64,000 nucleotides of DNA, from NCBI RefSeq assembly GCF_020164745.1, contig NZ_JAIUGV010000003.1:248001-312000 (forward strand), in the 5' to 3' direction. Made by a program: the position numbers and the translations under genes. The first letter of the stretch is position 1. The number at the start of each line of letters is the position of its first letter. This stretch comes from Mesorhizobium sp. ES1-4. Its GTDB lineage: Bacteria > Pseudomonadota > Alphaproteobacteria > Rhizobiales > Rhizobiaceae. Positions 1-8,070 of the stretch are shown here, one piece after another. Below the pieces are notes generated by a model that saw only the letters and a program-made list of their open reading frames with translations, was not told the DNA's origin and made no database searches.

Positions 1-327
1 GTCAGGGCCGACGATGGCCGAGCTTGCCTTCATGAAGATGATCGGTTCCGATGGCACGGTGGCTCCGGTCTCGGCTGCATGGTCGGAATAATTGAGACCG
101 ATGCAGATGAACTTGCCGGTGCCCGCAACGCAGGCGCCAAGGCGCGGATTGCCGGAAACCGCCGGCAGGGACTTCACATCGAGCTTCGAAAGCATGTCCA
201 GCGAGGCCGGATGGAGCACCGTGCCGGCAATGTCCGAAACATGGGCGGAGAGATCGCGGATCGTTCCATCCGCATCGAGCAGGCCGGGACGTTCGCGACC
301 CACCTCGCCATAGCGCAGCAGTTTCAT
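1..327 (-). CDS. Fumarylacetoacetate hydrolase family protein (partial, C-terminus outside window)
   Basis: The reverse strand reads open from an ATG at 327 to the window edge, about 109 codons. The ATG has a GAGGAGAG ribosome site just upstream. The protein begins MKLLRYGEVGRERPGLLD and includes GKFICIGLNYSDHAAE, the signature of the FAH fold (ureidoglycolate lyase, 2,4-diketo-3-deoxy-L-fuconate hydrolase and relatives). The metal-binding Glu residues would lie beyond the cut. The next gene upstream is a sugar-acid type SDR, and FAH plus SDR pairs are known from non-phosphorylative L-fucose or L-rhamnose breakdown, so a role as the final hydrolase is a reasonable inference. The exact substrate cannot be read from this fragment. 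Confidence 0.85.
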   Translation of the reverse strand, partial: MKLLRYGEVGRERPGLLDADGTIRDLSAHVSDIAGTVLHPASLDMLSKLDVKSLPAVSGNPRLGACVAGTGKFICIGLNYSDHAAETGATVPSEPIIFMKASSAIVGPD

Positions 328-352
328 CAGTTCTCTCCTCAGTCAGATTGGT

Positions 353-1084
353 TCAGATCGACCAGCCACCGTCGATATTATAGGCCTGCCCGGACGTATA
401 GGTGGCGCCGGCTAGATAAACCGCGAGATCGGCAATTTCTTCCGGCGTGCCGAGCCGGCCCATCGGCTGGCGGGCGATGAAGGCGGCGCGGGCGGCGTCG
501 TAGTCGCCCTGCGCATGCATGCGGTCCTGCAGCGACGGGCTTTCGACGGTGCCGGGGCAGATGGCGTTGCAGCGTATGCCCTTGCCGACATAATCGGCGG
601 CGACCGCCTTGGTCAGGCCGATGACCGCTGCCTTGGTGACGCCATAGGCGAAGCGGTTCGGCACGCCCTTGGTCGAACTGGCCAGCGAGGCCATGTTGAT
701 GATCGATCCGTCCCCGCGCTCCAGCATGCCGGGCAGCACCGCCCGGATGGTGCGGATCATGGCGCGCACGTTGAGATTGAAGGCGAAATCGAGGTCGGTG
801 TCCTTCATCTCCAGGATAGAGCCTGAATGGACGAAGCCGGCGCAGTTGAACAGCACGTCGACGGCGCCGATCTCGGCAAAGGCGGCGTCGACCGCCTCGT
901 CATTGAGCACGTCGACCTTGCGGGTCTTGATGCCCGCGGTCTTGGCGAGTTCCGCCAGCAGCGGCTCGTTGATGTCGGTGGCATGGACTGTGGCGCCAGC
1001 CTTGGCGAAAGCCAGCGCGCTTGCCTTGCCGATGCCTTGCGCCGCCGCCGTGATGACAACGACCTTGCCTGCCAGATCCGCCAT
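353..1084 (-). CDS. SDR family oxidoreductase, probable 2-keto-3-deoxy-L-fuconate dehydrogenase type
   Basis: This 243-residue classical short-chain dehydrogenase has the cofactor loop TAAAQGIGKASA near residue 13, the NCAG motif, the active-site Ser in the NMASLAS segment, and YGVTK carrying the catalytic Tyr and Lys. It ends SGQAYNIDGGWSI. An Asp at the end of beta-2 (ATDIN) favours NAD over NADP. The start is set by AGGAAAAAGGC before the ATG. The sequence resembles the 2-keto-3-deoxy-L-fuconate and BDH2-like dehydrogenase group. The FAH-family gene lies 25 bases downstream on the same strand, so the two are probably co-transcribed. Substrate assignment is by family and neighbour only. Confidence 0.85.
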   Translation of the reverse strand: MADLAGKVVVITAAAQGIGKASALAFAKAGATVHATDINEPLLAELAKTAGIKTRKVDVLNDEAVDAAFAEIGAVDVLFNCAGFVHSGSILEMKDTDLDFAFNLNVRAMIRTIRAVLPGMLERGDGSIINMASLASSTKGVPNRFAYGVTKAAVIGLTKAVAADYVGKGIRCNAICPGTVESPSLQDRMHAQGDYDAARAAFIARQPMGRLGTPEEIADLAVYLAGATYTSGQAYNIDGGWSI

Positions 1085-1273
1085 GCCTTTTTCCTCGCCT
1101 GCTTCGCGTAGATTTGCCTTTATCGGCGGCCGACGAAAGCGTCATGTGCCAGTCAGGCGCGATTGTGCGGCCTACGCCAGTTCACTGATAAAGATGTTTT
1201 TTCTCGGTAAAGAACATGCGCCCGAGCGTCAAGTCCGAACACGATCACCATTGCGGCAGCATGGAAATCTCGG

Positions 1274-3646
1274 TCAGTCGCCGTAAGGCACCCAGACGTT
1301 CTTCACCTCGATGGCGCGGCGCAGGAAGCCATCGCCGGCGGCTTCTTCCGAACCCCAGTCGAGGCTGCGGCCACCGCCGCTCCAGACGCGCTTCAGGTTG
1401 CCGATGGACTCGGCTTCCGCCTTGGCGCAGGTGTCGGCGTCAGTGAACAGCCAGAGTCCGTCGACATCGTCATGCCTGGCCAGCACGCCGGCAAGCTCGG
1501 CGCTGCGGCCGGTGACGATGTTGATGGCGCCGGACGGCACGTCGGAATATTCGATGACCTGGTAGAGATCGGTGGCGAGCAGCGGATATCGCTCGGAAGG
1601 CACGGCGACCACGGTGTTGCCCATGGCGAGCGCCGGAGCGATGAGCGAGATGAAACCGAGCAGCGGCTGATCGTCGGGGGCGACGATGCCCAACACCCCG
1701 ACCGGCTCATGCAGCGCCAGCGTGACGGCGCGAGCCGGCGGCTGGTGCACGCGGCCCTCGAACTTGTCGGCAAGACCGGCATAGAGGAAGAGACGCTCGA
1801 TCGACTGGTCGACCTCCTCGCGCGCGGCCTTCGCGGGCACGCCGGTCAGTTGGACAAGCCGGGCAGCGAATTCATCCGCGCGACCGGAAAGGTTCTCGGC
1901 CAGATAATAGAGCACCTGGGATCTGTTATAGGCGGTCGCTTCCGGCCAGGCCTTGCAGGCGCGGGCAGCGGAAACCGCATCGCGGATATCCTTGCGATTG
2001 CCGAGCCCGACCTCGCCGGCGAGCTTGCCCTTGGCGGTCGCGATGGCCAGCGAATAATTGCCGTCCGGGCGCACCTGCTTGCCGCCGATGAACAGCTTTG
2101 CCGTGCGGTCGATTCCCACGCCATCGGCCTGCTCGACGGGCTGTACCGACGATGTTGCCGGTTTGATAACGGGGCCGAGCGGCAGTTTTGCCGCGAGATA
2201 TTCGAACATGCCCTCGCGCCCGCCCTCCCGGCCAAACCCGCTCTCGCGATAGCCGCCGAAGCCGCAGGCGGCGTCGAACATGTTGGTGCCGTTGACCCAG
2301 ACGACGCCAGCCTTCAATTGCGGCGCGACATGGAGGGCAAGGTTGACATTCTCGCTCCACACCGAGGCCGCCAGGCCATAGCGGGTGTTGTTGGCGAGCT
2401 CGATCGCCTCCTCGGTGTTGCGGAAGGTCATGGTGGCGAGCACCGGCCCGAAAACTTCTTCCTGCGCCAGGATATTAGCCGGCGAAACACCGGTAGCCAG
2501 CGTCGGCAGGTGGTAATAGCCGGTAGACGGCAGCGCCGCATCCGGCTGCCAGCAGATAGCGCCCTGCCGGGCACCTTCGGCGATCAGGCCCTTGACGCGG
2601 TCGAGCTGGGTCAGGTCGACCAGCGGCCCGATATCGGTGTTCTTGTCGAGGGGGCTGCCGACACGCAGCCGGCTCATCCGCGTCTTGACCTTGGCGATCA
2701 ACGCATCGGCAATACCTTCCTGCACCAGCAGGCGCGAACCGGCGCAGCAGACCTGGCCCTGGTTGAACCAGATGCCGTCGACCAGCCCTTCGACGGCGCT
2801 GTCGAGATCGGCGTCCTCGAAGACGATGAAGGCCGATTTGCCGCCAAGCTCCAGCGACAGTTTCTTGCCCGAGCCGGCGGTGGCCTTGCGGATGATCTTG
2901 CCGACCTCGGAAGAGCCGGTGAAGGCGATCTTCTGGATGCCGGGATGGTTGACGATGGCCGCGCCAGCCTCCGGTCCGCCCTGGACGATGTTGACGACGC
3001 CCTTCGGCACGCCTGCGCGTTCGCAGATCTCGGCGAACAGAATAGCGGTGAGCGGCGTGAACTCGGCCGGCTTCAGCACGACGGTGCATCCGGCGGCGAG
3101 TGCCGGCGCGATCTTCCAGGCCAGCATCAAGAGCGGAAAATTCCACGGGATGATCTGGCCGACGACGCCGACGCCCTTTTGGCCGGGAAAATCCCTGTCC
3201 AGTGCCTGCGCCCAGCCGGCATGATGCATGAAATGGCGGATCGCGAGCGGCACATCGATGTCGCGGCTCTCCCGAATCGGCTTGCCATTGTCGATTGTCT
3301 CAAGCACCGCGAACAGCCGCTGGTGGCGCTGCATGGCGCGGCCGATGGCATAGAGCACCTTGGCGCGCTGGTAGCCCGAACTGGCGCTCCATTTCGGCAG
3401 CGCCTTGGTGGCCGCGGCAACCGCTGCGTCGATGTCGGTGGCGTTGGCGTCCGACACCTTGGCCAGCAGCTTGCCGGAGGACGGTTCGCTGGTGTCGAAA
3501 GTCCTGCCGCCGGAAGCGGCCCTCCAGTCGCCGCCGATGAACAACGCCTTGCCGAAATCGCGCGTCGCGAGCCAGGCGTCCGCCTCGTTGCGAGCCTCCG
3601 GCGCCGGGCCGTATTCCATGGCGTGATAGCGTTCAAGGATGTTCAT
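1274..3646 (-). CDS. Aldehyde dehydrogenase with two ALDH domains (ALDH16 type)
   Basis: The protein has 790 residues, far longer than a normal ALDH of about 490, because two ALDH domains are fused. Domain 1 (about 20-490) is complete. It has the NAD-binding IIPWNFPLLM segment, the GSSEVGK loop, LELGGKSAFIVFEDAD with the catalytic Glu, and FNQGQVCCAG with the nucleophilic Cys. Domain 2 (about 510-780) keeps PDDQPLLGF and the general fold but has no recognisable catalytic Cys motif, as described for ALDH16 proteins. The gene lies 52 bases after deoC on the same strand. DeoC releases acetaldehyde, so oxidation of acetaldehyde to acetate is the likely job (inference). Confidence 0.88.
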   Translation of the reverse strand: MNILERYHAMEYGPAPEARNEADAWLATRDFGKALFIGGDWRAASGGRTFDTSEPSSGKLLAKVSDANATDIDAAVAAATKALPKWSASSGYQRAKVLYAIGRAMQRHQRLFAVLETIDNGKPIRESRDIDVPLAIRHFMHHAGWAQALDRDFPGQKGVGVVGQIIPWNFPLLMLAWKIAPALAAGCTVVLKPAEFTPLTAILFAEICERAGVPKGVVNIVQGGPEAGAAIVNHPGIQKIAFTGSSEVGKIIRKATAGSGKKLSLELGGKSAFIVFEDADLDSAVEGLVDGIWFNQGQVCCAGSRLLVQEGIADALIAKVKTRMSRLRVGSPLDKNTDIGPLVDLTQLDRVKGLIAEGARQGAICWQPDAALPSTGYYHLPTLATGVSPANILAQEEVFGPVLATMTFRNTEEAIELANNTRYGLAASVWSENVNLALHVAPQLKAGVVWVNGTNMFDAACGFGGYRESGFGREGGREGMFEYLAAKLPLGPVIKPATSSVQPVEQADGVGIDRTAKLFIGGKQVRPDGNYSLAIATAKGKLAGEVGLGNRKDIRDAVSAARACKAWPEATAYNRSQVLYYLAENLSGRADEFAARLVQLTGVPAKAAREEVDQSIERLFLYAGLADKFEGRVHQPPARAVTLALHEPVGVLGIVAPDDQPLLGFISLIAPALAMGNTVVAVPSERYPLLATDLYQVIEYSDVPSGAINIVTGRSAELAGVLARHDDVDGLWLFTDADTCAKAEAESIGNLKRVWSGGGRSLDWGSEEAAGDGFLRRAIEVKNVWVPYGD

Positions 3647-3698
3647 GGGGCACTCCAGATGATTGTCAGGGAAAGCGTTCCGTCGCGCGCCCCTCGCC

Positions 3699-4748
3699 TC
3701 ACGCCATCGCGTGGCGATGATTGGCCGAATAATGCCCGGTGAGGTGATGCTCGAGCTGACGCTCGATGTCGGTCAGCAGGCTCGAAGCGCCAAAACGGAA
3801 CAGTTCCGGCTCCAGCCATGGCCGGCCGAGCTCTTCCTTCATCAGCACCAGCCAGTCGAGTGAGACCTTTGCGGTGGAGATACCGCCGGCCGGCTTGAAG
3901 CCGATGAGATAGCCGGTTTCCTCGAAATAGGCCCTGATGGCGCGCACCATGGCGAGGCCGACGGGCAGCGTGGCGTTGACGCTTTCCTTGCCGGTCGAGG
4001 TCTTGATGAAATCGGCGCCCGCCATCATCGCCACCATCGAAGCCAGCATGACATTGCGCAGCGTGGCGAGGTCGCCGGTGCCCAAAATGACCTTCAGATG
4101 CGCGTCACCGCAGGCTGCACGCATCGAGACGATCTCATTGTAGAGCTCGCGCCACTTGGCGCCGAACACCAGGCCGCGCGGAATGACGACGTCGATCTCG
4201 TCGGCGCCGTCCTTTACCGAGGCCTCGATCTCCTGCAGACGGGTCGACAGCGGCGCCAGGCCATGCGGGAAAGCGGTGGAGACGGCGGCGACATGGATGC
4301 CGGTCCCCCGCACCGCGTCGACGGCGGTCGCGACGAAGGGATGGTAGACGCAGACAGCGGCCGGCCGAATGGTCTCGCCCGAAATGCCGAGACCCTCCAC
4401 GATGTCGCGGCGCAGCGGGTTGATCGCCTTGGCGCAGAGCCGGCGCACACGCTCCTCGGTGTCGTTGGAGTTCAGCGTCGTCAGATCCATGCAGGCGATC
4501 GCCCGCAGCAGCCAGGCGGCCTGGTTGTCGGCCTTGATCGAGCGCCGCTTGGTCAGGCTGGCGACGCGGCGCTCAAGCGCCGAGCGGTTGACGCTGCGCA
4601 CCGATTCCAGAAAACCGAGGTCGAGTTTCAGGCCGGGATTGCGCGCGATGTGATGGTCCAGCAGCGCCGGCGTGTTGGCGGCGGCGCGTGCCGGCAACGG
4701 CGTGACCTTGGACGCGCCGAGATCGGCTTCGCGGATTGTGCTGCTCAT
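3699..4748 (-). CDS. deoC: Deoxyribose-phosphate aldolase
   Basis: This class I aldolase cleaves 2-deoxyribose 5-phosphate into glyceraldehyde 3-phosphate and acetaldehyde. The Schiff-base Lys lies in ADFIKTSTGKESVNAT, the second catalytic Lys in GFKPAGGIST, and the catalytic Asp in EIDVVIPRG. At about 349 residues it belongs to the long DeoC group with an N-terminal extension, compared with about 250 for the E. coli type. I chose the ATG at 4748, preceded by AAAGGGCAGGAG. An in-frame ATG at 4763 would add five residues. Together with the adjacent ALDH it forms a deoxynucleoside or deoxyribose breakdown unit. Confidence 0.93.
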   Translation of the reverse strand: MSSTIREADLGASKVTPLPARAAANTPALLDHHIARNPGLKLDLGFLESVRSVNRSALERRVASLTKRRSIKADNQAAWLLRAIACMDLTTLNSNDTEERVRRLCAKAINPLRRDIVEGLGISGETIRPAAVCVYHPFVATAVDAVRGTGIHVAAVSTAFPHGLAPLSTRLQEIEASVKDGADEIDVVIPRGLVFGAKWRELYNEIVSMRAACGDAHLKVILGTGDLATLRNVMLASMVAMMAGADFIKTSTGKESVNATLPVGLAMVRAIRAYFEETGYLIGFKPAGGISTAKVSLDWLVLMKEELGRPWLEPELFRFGASSLLTDIERQLEHHLTGHYSANHRHAMA

Positions 4749-4890
4749 CTCCTGCCCTTTCATTCAGCGACGTACGCCCTTGTCTTGGTACGTGTCGTTT
4801 TGGGCGATACGCACGAAGATAGCCCGCGAAGCCACGCTTCACGAGTCCCTAAGCAACGGATAGCCGAAAAGGGCCGCGAAAGCAGCTGAT

Positions 4891-4910
4891 TTTTGACCGG
4901 AAGGTCAAAA
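4891..4910. promoter_or_regulatory. Palindrome between fpr and deoC
   Basis: Arms TTTTGACC (4891-4898) and GGTCAAAA (4903-4910) are perfect reverse complements around a GGAA centre. The site is about 140 bases upstream of the deoC start and 26 bases past the fpr stop. No run of T follows the stem on the reverse strand, so an operator for deoC is at least as likely as a terminator for fpr. The function is not proven. Confidence 0.4.
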
Positions 4911-4936
4911 CTCGCTTATCAAGGGAGGCTCGGTGC

Positions 4937-5764
4937 TCAGCCGACGAAGGCGCGTTCGACGACGAAGGTTGAGGGATGGCTGAGCGAGCCTTCCTGGAAG
5001 CCGAGGCTTTCGGCCAGCTCCTTGACGTCCTTCAGCATGTGCATCGAGCCGCAGATCATGATGCGGTCGGTCTCGGGATCGAGTTTTTCGATGCCGAGAT
5101 CGCTGTAGAACTTGCCGGAGCCGATCAGGGCGGTGATGCGGCCCATACAGGCCGACTCTTCGCGCGTCGTCGAATTGTAGAGGGTGACGCGGCCGGCGGT
5201 CAGTTCGCCGATCAGCGGGTCGCTTTCCAGCGCCGCCACCAGGTCCTGGCCATAGATCAGCTCGGCATTGTCGCGGCAGGTGTGGGTGAGGATCAGCTGG
5301 TCGAATTTCTCGTAGGTGTCGGGGTCGCGCAGCAGGCTGGCGAAGGGCGCGATGCCGGTGCCGGTCGAGATCATGAACAGGCGCTTGGCCGGGGTCAGCG
5401 CATCGATGACCAGCGTGCCGGTCGACTTCTGGCGCATGATGACGGTGTCGCCGACCTGGATCTTCTGCAGCTCCGAGGTCAGCGGGCCATCCGGCACCTT
5501 GATCGAAAAGAATTCCAGCTCTTCGTCCCAGGCCGGGCTGGCGACGGAATAGGCGCGGTACACCGGCTTATCGGCGTTGGGCAGGCCGATCATCACGAAC
5601 TCGCCGGAGCGGAAGCGCAGCGACTGCGGCCTGGTGATGCGGAACGAGAACAGCCGGTCGGTGTAATGCTTCACAGAAACGACGGTCTCGGCATAGACAT
5701 TGGCCGGAATCGGGAATTGCAGCGGGCGGGCGCCGGCGGTGTTGAACGCGGTGGTGGTGTTCAT
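4937..5764 (-). CDS. fpr: Ferredoxin-NADP(+) reductase
   Basis: The FAD-binding motif RAYSVASP (near residue 67), the NADP-binding GTGIAPFASLLRD segment (near 130) and the C-terminal VVERAFVG tail place it with the bacterial FPR-type reductases that move electrons between NADPH and ferredoxin or flavodoxin. The length of about 275 residues is slightly over the family norm of 257 because of an N-terminal extension. I start at the ATG at 5764; an upstream in-frame TTG at 5773 is possible but less attractive. It is transcribed away from hyuA, and the two share the 220-base upstream region. FPR genes of this type are often oxidative-stress responsive, but no control site for that was identified here. 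Confidence 0.92.
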   Translation of the reverse strand: MNTTTAFNTAGARPLQFPIPANVYAETVVSVKHYTDRLFSFRITRPQSLRFRSGEFVMIGLPNADKPVYRAYSVASPAWDEELEFFSIKVPDGPLTSELQKIQVGDTVIMRQKSTGTLVIDALTPAKRLFMISTGTGIAPFASLLRDPDTYEKFDQLILTHTCRDNAELIYGQDLVAALESDPLIGELTAGRVTLYNSTTREESACMGRITALIGSGKFYSDLGIEKLDPETDRIMICGSMHMLKDVKELAESLGFQEGSLSHPSTFVVERAFVG

Positions 5765-5891
5765 CAAAACCAACTTTCTGGCCCAACCGGGGACGCGGGC
5801 GCCAAACCTTTTCCTGCACGCACGGACCGTTCAGGTCCCGGCGTGCTGCTCGCACACTCCAAAGCGGTAAGCTCTTGTGTCCGGAATTTAT

Positions 5892-5901
5892 TAGTATACA
5901 A
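5892..5901. promoter_or_regulatory. Candidate GntR/FCD-type operator upstream of hyuA
   Basis: The ten bases TAGTATACAA centre on GTATAC (5894-5899) and resemble the perfect TTGTATACAA palindrome at 51847-51856. The site lies 84 bases before hyuA and 128 bases before fpr. GTATAC-centred palindromes are common binding sites for FadR-like GntR regulators. No GntR gene is adjacent here, so the regulator would act from elsewhere. The call rests on motif similarity alone. Confidence 0.3.
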
Positions 5902-5984
5902 ACGATATTTGCGTCAAGATGGCGGCGTAAAACACCTTTCCAAACTGCGGCATATCCGTAGTCCCAGCATTTCGGGTTTCGACA

Positions 5985-8069
5985 ATGAAAGAGAATTTTT
6001 CGGTGCAGCCGCCGGATTCCCTGGGCAGCGTCGTTGCCGGCATCGATGTCGGCGGAACCTTCACCGACCTGCTGCTGATCGACGGCAGGGACGGTGGCAA
6101 GGTGTATCTGGCCAAGACACCGACCACGATCGACAACCAGGCTTTCGGCGTGGTTTCGGCACTTGGCGCCACCGGTTTTCCGGTCGACGGCATCGACCTC
6201 ATCGTGCATGGAACGACGACCACCACCAATGCGGTGCTGGAGCGCCGTTTGGCCAAGACCGGCATGATCACCACGCGCGGTTTTCGCGACGTGATCGAGC
6301 TTGGCCGGCGCACCCGGCCGCAGCCCTATGGCATGACGGGCACATTCGTCCCGGTCATCCCGCGCAATCTACGCCTCGAAGTGTCCGAACGCGTCGAGGC
6401 ATCGGGCGCCATCCGCACGCGGCTCGACGAGGGCGAGATGCGCGCGGCGGTGCAGGCGCTCATCGCGGCCGGCTGCGAATCCCTCGTCATCCATTTCCTG
6501 CATTCCTACGCCAACCCCTCGCATGAGCGGCGCGCCGCCGAGATCGCCGCCGAGCTTTGGCCAAACGGCTACATCACGACGGGCCATGCGCTGCTGTCGG
6601 AGGCTCGCGAATTCGAGCGTGGCGTCACGGCCTCGGTCAACGCCTCGGTGCAGCCGATCCTCGAGCGTTACGTCGAGCGTCTGCGCACGGAATTGGCCGA
6701 CAAGGGCTATGCCCGCGACTTCCTGATCATGAACGGCAATGGCGGCATGATCTCGGCGCGCTTCGTCACCCGCGAATCGGCCAAGACGGTGATGTCGGGC
6801 CCGGCTTCCGGCGTCATCGCCGCCGCCTATACGGGCAAGCGCGCCGGCTTCGAAAACCTCGTCACCTACGACATGGGCGGCACCTCGACCGACGTGGCGC
6901 TGATCCGCAACGCCGAGCCGGCAGTCTCGAACGAGATCGAGATCGAGTATGCCATGCCCATCCATGTGCCGATGGTGGCGGTGCATACGGTCGGCGCCGG
7001 CGGCGGTTCGATCGCTCGCGTCGATGCGGCCGGGCTGATCCAGATCGGCCCGGAAAGTGCCGGCGCCAATCCCGGCCCGATCTGCTACGGACGTGGCGGA
7101 ACCGAACCGACGATCACCGACGCCAATCTGGTGCTCGGCCGGCTGGCGCCGAAGAAGCTGCTCGCCGTCGACAATCCGGTCACCACGGAGCGCGTCACCG
7201 GCATTTTCGAGGACAGGATCGGCAAGGCGACCGGCCTGTCCGGTGTCGAGGCCGCGGGCGCGGTGCTCAGGCTCGGCAATATGAAGATGGCCGGCGCCAT
7301 CCGCATGGTCTCGGTGTCGCGCGGCCATGACCCGCGCGACTTCGCGCTGTTCGCCTTCGGCGGCGCCGGGCCGCTGCATGCGACGGCGCTCGCCCGCGAA
7401 CTCGGCCTGCCCAAGGTGCTGGTGCCGGCGCGGCCCGGCATCACCAATGCGCTCGGCTGCGTCGTCGCGGATTTGCGCCATGACTTCGTCAACACCATCA
7501 ACCAGCCCGTGGCTGTGCTCGACGAAATCCAGCTTCACAGCGTATTGGAACGGCACCGAAACGAAGGCGAGGCGCTGATCGGCAAGGAAGCAGTGAAGCC
7601 GGAAACGATCCGCGTCACGCATTCCGCCGACATGCAGTTCGTCGGCCAGACCCACATCATCAACGTGCCGCTGCCGTCCTCGTCGGTGACCCGTCTGGAA
7701 CTGCAGGCGCTGTTCGAAAAAGCCTATTTCGCCCGCTTCAAGGTGGAACTGCCGGAAATCCGCGCCAACCTCGTCAACCTCAACACGTCGGTCACCGGCG
7801 TGCGCCCGGCGATCGACCTGTCGCGCCTGATCGACCCGGCCGGGCGTGCCAAAACGCTCGACGAGGCGCGGCGCGAGATCAGGCCGGTCTGGTATGCGGG
7901 CCGCTGGCACGACACGCCGGTCTATGCGCGCGAGAAATTGCCGCTCGAGGCCAGCATCGAAGGTCCGGCGATCCTGGAACAGATGGACGCCACCACGGTG
8001 CTCGAGCCCGGCGATCGCGCCCGCTCGGACGCCGACGGCAACATCATCATCGATATCGGCGAGGCCTGA
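5985..8069 (+). CDS. hyuA: Hydantoinase/oxoprolinase family protein, subunit A
   Basis: The 694-residue protein has the actin-like ATPase features of the HyuA/5-oxoprolinase family: AGIDVGGTFTDLLLID near residue 18, HGTTTTTNAV, VTYDMGGTSTDVAL and VGAGGGSIA. HyuA and HyuB together carry out ATP-dependent opening of hydantoin, N-methylhydantoin or 5-oxoproline rings in the cytoplasm. hyuB starts two bases after the hyuA stop, so the two are translationally linked. The GcvT-like gene downstream fits a methylated substrate such as N-methylhydantoin (inference). The related acetone carboxylase and caprolactamase families cannot be ruled out from sequence alone. Confidence 0.9.
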   Translation: MKENFSVQPPDSLGSVVAGIDVGGTFTDLLLIDGRDGGKVYLAKTPTTIDNQAFGVVSALGATGFPVDGIDLIVHGTTTTTNAVLERRLAKTGMITTRGFRDVIELGRRTRPQPYGMTGTFVPVIPRNLRLEVSERVEASGAIRTRLDEGEMRAAVQALIAAGCESLVIHFLHSYANPSHERRAAEIAAELWPNGYITTGHALLSEAREFERGVTASVNASVQPILERYVERLRTELADKGYARDFLIMNGNGGMISARFVTRESAKTVMSGPASGVIAAAYTGKRAGFENLVTYDMGGTSTDVALIRNAEPAVSNEIEIEYAMPIHVPMVAVHTVGAGGGSIARVDAAGLIQIGPESAGANPGPICYGRGGTEPTITDANLVLGRLAPKKLLAVDNPVTTERVTGIFEDRIGKATGLSGVEAAGAVLRLGNMKMAGAIRMVSVSRGHDPRDFALFAFGGAGPLHATALARELGLPKVLVPARPGITNALGCVVADLRHDFVNTINQPVAVLDEIQLHSVLERHRNEGEALIGKEAVKPETIRVTHSADMQFVGQTHIINVPLPSSSVTRLELQALFEKAYFARFKVELPEIRANLVNLNTSVTGVRPAIDLSRLIDPAGRAKTLDEARREIRPVWYAGRWHDTPVYAREKLPLEASIEGPAILEQMDATTVLEPGDRARSDADGNIIIDIGEA

Positions 8070-8070
8070 C

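Noticed and set aside
1472..3742. Very long open frame (756 codons) on the plus strand opposite the double-domain ALDH gene
   Set aside because: High-GC third positions make the complementary strand open for long distances. The translation has no family pattern, while the minus strand encodes a clear ALDH.
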